A DNA stretch of 64,000 nucleotides, taken from Avena insularis (lineage: Eukaryota > Streptophyta > Magnoliopsida > Poales > Poaceae). The notes under the pieces were generated by a model. The model was not told the origin of the DNA and searched no databases. It saw only the letters and a list, made by a program, of their open reading frames with translations. How positions within the stretch are numbered: position 1 is the first letter of the stretch; each line of letters opens with the position of its first letter. This document shows, in pieces, positions 58,400 to 64,000 of the stretch. The position numbers and the translations under genes were made by a program. The DNA is taken from assembly GCA_023614405.1 (NCBI GenBank), contig CM042690.1, forward strand, positions 668,182,802-668,246,801, read 5' to 3'.

Positions 58400-59909
58400 T
58401 GATGACCCACAAGTATAGGGGGTGTATCACAGTATTTTCGATAAGTAAGAGTGTCGAACCCAACGAGGAGCAGAAGGTGCTGGCTAGTGGTATGGATCAG
58501 GAATTCTCTGCAAATACTTAGCGAACGGATTTTTAGGGGTTTTTGATAAAGCAAGCAAACAAAGTACGAGTCAATAAAAGACAGTAGGAATAAATGCAGC
58601 AAGTGGCCCAATCCTTTATGCAGCAAAGGACAAGTCGGTTGTATTACTTAAGATGACCAAACGTTCTCGAGGACACATGGGAAGACTATCAAGTGCTTTC
58701 GCTTCATATAGTCGATTAATCTTCTCTAGCTTGCTAAGTGTTGTGTGGGTGAACCTGTGCTAATGTACCGCCCCATCCAAGACTAATACATACTTGTGAT
58801 TATACCCCTTGCAAACATCCGTAAGTACAAGAAAGTAATTAAGGTAGAAACCTAACCACAACTTTAAACTCTAAGACCCTTACGTCCCTTGTGTAATGGT
58901 TTCCTAACGGAGGTTCAGGTTTCTGTCACTCTGGCAACCCCTACGATTAGTAGCCAAATACACAATGCATTCCCCTAGGCCCATATAGGTGAAGTGTCAT
59001 GTAGTCGACATTCACATGACACCACTAGAAGAAGTACACCACAACATAAATAACAATCTATTGAATCTTTCTCAACGAAACTCCACTACTAACAACAAGA
59101 CTTCTCCCATGTACTCAAGAACAAAACAAACTACTCACAAGACATCATATGGATCATGATCAGAGATGGAATAATGATGTATAACAATCTGAACATAAAC
59201 AATAATTCAATGGTTCACTCAATAGCATCAACTACAAAGAGTAATCAACACCGGGAAAGTTTCCCCTATGAACTATGCAAGATTCAACGCAATTGTTACA
59301 ACAATATGGAGATGGTGATGAGGGTGCTGATGGTGATGATGGTGGTGATGATGATGATCCCGATGAAGTCCAACTTGATGGTGGTGTTGATGGCGACGAT
59401 CTCCCCTCTCCGGGAAGGAATTCCCCCAGCAGAAATCTGTCAGCCGGAGAGATCTTTCTCTTTCGGTGTTTTCCTCCCCGCAGAGGCGGCGAAATCTTTC
59501 TGTGGTCACTCCCCGAGTCTTAGGGTTTCGGGAGGTTGATATACGCCAGAGGGCAGAGGCTGGAGTGGGCCAGGGCGGCCACACCACTCGCAGGCGCGGC
59601 CTAGGCCTGCCCGCGCCATGGGGTGGTGTGGGACCCCTATGGCCCACCTATACTCCATCTTCTGGCATCCTTAGTCTTCTAGAAAAATAGGATTTTCCGT
59701 ATATTTTCCCGGATTTTCTGATCTTCGCGAATTTTGCCTCCAAACAGCACCTTTTCCATCAGAATCCTGACTGCAGCGGTCCATGCTCCAAAAGTCATCA
59801 ACCATGCAAAAATAGATGAAATAACATAAGTATCACCTCTCAATACGAAATATATCAATGAATAATAGTGAATTAAGACATAGAATAGTGATGCAAAATG
59901 GACGTATCA
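58400..59909 (-). mobile_element. Shared type B LTR between two Gypsy copies
   Basis: 1510 bp; on the minus strand TGATACGTCCATTTTGC...GGGTCATCA. To its right is a polypurine tract, so it is the 3' LTR of the right-hand element. To its left is a damaged primer site (TTGTCGGGGAG, 58386-58396) and the leader of the outer element, so it also acts as that element's 5' LTR. Confidence 0.82.
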
Positions 59910-61828
59910 ACTCCCCCCCAAGCTTAGACTTCGCTTGTCCCCAAGCGAAACTGAGCTCAATAAACATGACCTCAGGTTTATGGAGTGAAGAGTCGATAAA
60001 AGAATACGGACAAGAAGCATCACAATCATCAAATACATAGATCATAATAGAATACAACTCACTATTATATAACTCAACTTGCAATGAGTAAAGGAAACAC
60101 AATAAAGATACATAAAATGAATCATAATTGGTAATGGCAAACTTAGCTCTTTGTCGAAGAATAGTTGATAATTTGCTAGAGTTCACAAATAGTTGGTTTT
60201 TTAATGATAGCTTTCAAAGTAGTAAACATCAAGATAAGAGCAATGTGCAAAGCAAGGAACATAAGAAACATGATTGAATAAATCACCATATGAATGAATG
60301 AAACACATCAACTCAAAATACTTGCTGAGATAGAATGGAGTAGGTTTACTAACTCAACTACAAAGTAAAAGAAAGGCCCTTCAAAGAGGGAAGCAGGGAT
60401 TGCAAGTCTCATAAAGAGCTCCCAAAAATTATGATACTTACTAGCTTTCAGCTCTCATTTCCCCTATCATAGGCATCTTTAGGTGATTAAGGTTCAAGTG
60501 ACACAACTAAGAGGATATGCTTGACAAGTTATAAGTTGAAATCTCGTGCCCCTTACTTATGAGTACCGATCCTCATGCTACTCAACTTCAGTCACGAGCA
60601 AGCTCTTGTCATTGTAAATACATGCGTATCATCGAGAACCGTCAACGGGGTACCCCTTGCACATGACACAGGAGCTATCCCATAATCAAAATGACAAGGC
60701 AAGCAGACAGTGAGCATCTCAACGATCTTTTTATTTGCTATTTGCACAGGTTTTTATTGAGGATGCTTCATAGAATGCTCACTATAGTTATGCTGCAAGT
60801 TTCCACCATGATTAGGCGTGGCTTAGGCTAGTGGCTTAGGCGTTTCTCTAACACACATATAAACTCCATGATCTTACAAGTTCCACTTTTATTTCACACC
60901 GCCGGGATCCATAAGCAAAAGGACATGATATCAACTAGGTACAAGTACCAATGAGGTGTTGAAAGCGGTCCCCATGATACATGGTTCGGCTAACTTCAAC
61001 TCATAAAGTGCAAGCATATACGCAACAAAGAAGGACCCAATGGTTCAAGTTTATTAAATGCAAGAAAGTAAAGTGTGCCATCAAGTTTGTGAGAGCTTTA
61101 ATCACTAATTTTCACATAACAAGTTTAATTTGGGAGGTAGACAAAACAGGAATTTACTTGGAATAGCAATAATGCTACTAGGTAGGTATGGTGGACACAA
61201 ATGGCAAAGGTTTTGGTTTAAAGGAGGTGGATGCACGAGAATAATACCCTCTTAGTACATGTTTTTGGCTAGCAAGGCTGGGTAGCAAGTACAAGAGTTG
61301 AAGGAAACAAACAAACATACAAGTGATAAAGACAAACATGCAATCTTCCTTGGAAGCACAAAAGATCTTAACTAGAGAATACTAAACTTATGAGCAAATC
61401 AAGAAAGAAAGATGATGAAATTATTTTTCTTTAGAGTACTTCTATCTTTTTCTTTCAACTCTCAAAAAGGTGTTGCTACTGACCGAGCCAGGTTTGCCAA
61501 AACCAACTAAATTAACTCAATGATCCCAGAGTGCTACCAATACTAACAACAAGATAAATCATATAACTACGAATTGAAAACTAACATAAGCTATGCAAAA
61601 GGGTGAATGATAGAACTTATCATTAATATTCCATAATGGAAACTCACACCAAGGGATACAAATCTAACGAGAGAGGGGACACTTCCATAATGCAAACCAT
61701 ACTACAAAATAACTCTATTCATGATATGACTCTACTAAAAAGGTAAAAAGATAGAAGATTGTGATATGATACCACGGCACTCCCCCAAGCTTGGAACAAA
61801 CCAAGGGGATGCCAAACCTGATGACGAA
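59910..61828 (-). other. 3' internal non-coding region of right-hand Gypsy copy
   Basis: Starts with the polypurine tract (59910-59926, minus AAGCTTGGGGGGGAGT). Inverted and colinear with 46396-48317, with the same landmarks at matching distances and a few percent divergence. Confidence 0.7.
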
Positions 61829-61951
61829 TTACTCCTTTGGTGGTGGTGGTATCCTCTCGATGAGCTCTCTGATCAGTTTCCCCAAGTCCTCAATCTCGAA
61901 GGTGAGATTACGAATAAGCTGCGAGTTTTGCTCAATGCGGCTCATGATCAT
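61829..61951 (-). CDS. ORF2b counterpart in right-hand Gypsy copy
   Basis: 40 codons on the minus strand ending ELIERIPPPPKE, the same length as 46273-46395. Its ATG again overlaps a TGA (ATGA). Confidence 0.4.
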   Translation of the reverse strand: MIMSRIEQNSQLIRNLTFEIEDLGKLIRELIERIPPPPKE

Positions 61952-61987
61952 GTCGGGTTGAGAATTCTAGCTCTTGCTATTCTTTCC

Positions 61988-62356
61988 CTACTCTACCTCC
62001 TTGAAGTCTTCTTTTCCTGCATGGCTAGAACGAGGCAAATCCCAATTGGAGGGTAATTGCTCCTTGGGCATATTCTGGTATTGATGCTCATGGATAAGGG
62101 TATGGAAAGGATTCCTGGTGCATGGAGGAAGTGACCGCGGAGCCAAACTGTGACGAGGAGCTTTCCCCCTAGTCTGCATCCATGCAGTCCTTCTGATCTT
62201 GGTAGGTTTCACCACTCCAATGCTTGAAATGGTGGTGCCGGTGTGCGGACGTTGGCCTTGCTCCTCTTCACCTTCACTCTTGATCTCCTTCTCCTTCCCG
62301 GGGTCTTGGAGGTCTTCCTCCATGTGCTCCTTTCCTTTATCCTTGGCAGACACCAT
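61988..62356 (-). pseudogene. ORF2 counterpart, truncated by a stop
   Basis: 122 codons from MVSAKDKGKEHMEEDLQD to AGKEDFKEVE. A change near 61988 turns the EEEWERIARAG continuation of the plus-strand copy into a stop and shift. Identity with 45869-46276 is high over the shared length. Confidence 0.5.
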
Positions 62357-63415
62357 TGTGCTTCTAAGCCTTCAAAGAGTATGTCCTGGCAGAAATAGAT
62401 CGAAACAAAAACACGATGAAAACACGATGTACGGACCTCTGGGGGTCCGGGGGGTTATATATTACAAAGTTTCATATCAAAAGGAAGGTACTGGGAGAAA
62501 ACGAGTCGGAGGCGGAGTCTTGGGTGGCCTCACCACCTGGTGGCGTGGCCAGGGGAGGGCCCACGCCATGGGGTGGTGTGGACCACCCTGGCTCCGGTTC
62601 CATCCCTTTTTCGCTTCGAAACTTTCCTTATCGACTGAAAACTGCAAAAATATAGTTGGGTTGTATTTTCGCGGAACTTTCTTACCAGAACTGTTACCTA
62701 GTTGGAAACAGACTTTGCAGGTCTCTGAATTTGGTATTTAGTGGCCTTCCGGAGTCACCACTTGAATATCATTGATATCTTCATCTTCATACACTTACTA
62801 CTTGAGTCATAAAACCCTTCTTTTCCTTATTACACCATTGTCTCCACTTCCTGGAAATTTCTTTCACACAAAACTTCACGCAATTCTCATTAGCAACATT
62901 AGTATAAGTGAAGTGATAAAACCTTTTTAGTCCAACTTCAACTGAAAACCATCAAAACAAAAGCTACTGTAGCAACTCCTTCCGAAAACCTAAAAATAAT
63001 TCAAAAAGGAAATCGAATAAAGAAGCAAATGCAAGAGTGGCAAAATCTGTCAAAACAGACCAGCAGGTAAAGATCAATTTTTTCGAAAATCTTCTGTTGC
63101 TCAAATCAAAAAGTGCAAAACTAACGAAATTTAAATAACAACCTGGGGCAGAAGCACAAAAATTACAGCTCAATCCGACATACAGAGATCTCTCATGAAT
63201 TTTTACGGTGAAGCACAAAAATCTGTTTCGGGACAGCAACTTCCCCAAATATTACTTCTCTCTCATTAGAGGTTGATCTTGACACAAAAACCAAACAAAA
63301 CGGATAAGGAGCAGTTATTACCGAAGTAATAACTTCCAAGACTCAAAGAAACAAAAACAAACTGAAAGCAAAAACAAATTGGGTTGTCTCCCATAAAGCT
63401 CTTTCTTTATAGCCT
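62357..63415 (-). other. Non-coding spacer of right-hand Gypsy copy
   Basis: Inverted counterpart of 44811-45868, with no coding signal. Confidence 0.6.
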
Positions 63416-64000
63416 TTAAGATGGGCATGATAATTTTGAAGAAGCTCTCATAGGGATATGGATTGAAGTGAAAGAGAGCATTAAGAAGCAAAAACACACA
63501 CATTTAAGTCTAACCCACTTCCTATGCAAGGGAATTTTGTAAACAAACAAGTTGTTAAAACCAGAGGCCACTTGCATAAAAAGGCAAAAGAAGTGCAACA
63601 TAAAAACTTTCAACATAAAACGAGGAAACTTGATATTATTGAGATGCATAAGAACAATTTTCCCTCTCTCATAATAACTTTCAGTATCATGCATAAACTT
63701 AACAATATAACTATCACAAGAACCATCATAGCAATGATCACTTATTCTAACAGAAAACACGGGAATATTAGCTCTCATAACACTACTTTGTGAAACAATA
63801 TTAGAGGTATCCTTACAAAGGATAGTGTGTCCCTCTTTTTCATACTTAGTGACAAAGTCTTTCACATGTGCTACTATAGGTTCATCAACCATTTGTTTAT
63901 CAGGTTCAACAGCTTTACTAGTACTTTCATTAACCATACTAGTTATCATAGAATGTTCCTTTATCCTAACTGGGAAAGGCATTTTCTCAATATAAGGTTC
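63416..64000 (-). pseudogene. Gag C-terminal part of right-hand Gypsy copy (cut by window end)
   Basis: Open on the minus strand from the window edge to the stop at 63416. It contains MPFPVRIKEHSMITSMVNES, FSVRISDHCYDGSCDS and the same hydrophobic tail as 44242-44810, with few substitutions. Pol is absent here too. The N-terminal part is outside the window, so intactness is unknown. Confidence 0.75.

Larger units (their letters stand above)
36970..59909 (-). mobile_element. Outer non-autonomous Gypsy element, split by nested insertions
   Basis: On the minus strand: LTR 59909-58400, damaged primer site, leader, a 207-codon ORF (58190-57567), then internal sequence that resumes at 41206 after the inserted Copia and continues to the LTR at 38555-36970. 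Continuity is shown by the tatct duplication (41202-41206, 57504-57508) and by colinearity with 63200-63420. The two LTRs are of different types, so the 5' LTR was acquired by recombination with the neighbouring copy. Confidence 0.75.

Noticed and set aside
1..64000. CRISPR arrays, prokaryotic operons, rRNA or tRNA genes
   Set aside because: No regularly spaced repeats with unique spacers, and no cloverleaf or rRNA sequence seen; the tRNA-like motifs found are retrotransposon primer sites.

Overview
The window reads as nuclear DNA of a Triticeae grass (wheat, Aegilops, barley or rye group). The evidence is the repeat content: Copia elements whose LTRs begin like BARE/Angela/WIS (minus-strand start close to GAATATGCCC...AGAGGCAATAATAAA, initiator-Met primer site TGGTATCAGAGCC), long-LTR Gypsy elements of Sabrina/WHAM type (LTR ends TGATAC...GGGTCATCA, tRNA-Asp type primer site), Stowaway (CTCCCTCCG) and Tourist-like MITEs, CACTA and Harbinger remnants, and plant genes with GT-AG introns. 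About nine tenths is transposon-derived. Species assignment is inference.

Layout. 1-7902: a degenerate Angela-like Copia on the minus strand, its left LTR cut by the window edge. 8172-10269: MITE-like elements and a LINE fragment. 10955-16780: a small non-autonomous hAT-like element (8-bp near-TSD) split by a complete 4.85-kb Copia (11872-16719, TSD gtatt) with a stop-ridden gag-pol. 17160-18990: a two-B3-domain (REM-like) transcription-factor gene on the minus strand, with its first B3 domain largely deleted. 19742-23345: LINE, CACTA, Copia and Harbinger fragments. 23786-27861: the one gene that looks intact, an ATP11/ATPAF1 mitochondrial F1-ATPase assembly factor (minus strand, 4 coding exons, 241 aa). 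27968-29930: a second copy of the B3 gene's upstream region, placed just upstream of ATP11 and interrupted by a Pack-MULE-like element (9-bp TSD) and a Tourist-like MITE (TAA TSD). 30761-33923: the 3' part of a non-autonomous Gypsy element. 33924-36969: AT-rich DNA without a recognised gene.

36970-64000 is a retrotransposon nest. An outer Gypsy element (minus strand) was split by an Angela-like Copia (41207-57503, TSD tatct on both sides). That Copia's left LTR holds a third element, a Gypsy-derived unit on the plus strand (41786-49834) that has gag-like ORFs but no pol. The third element has a chimeric 5' LTR, lacks a TSD, and 16 bp of target are missing, so it looks like a recombination product. 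The outer element shares a single LTR (58400-59909) with another copy of the same non-autonomous family that runs off the right edge.

No CRISPR array, rRNA, tRNA, operon or new defence-like system was seen. The most informative features are recombination scars, the transfer of a shared 5' module between two unrelated genes, and uncharacterised ORFs kept in the non-autonomous Gypsy elements. Family names rest on motif recognition, not on database searches.
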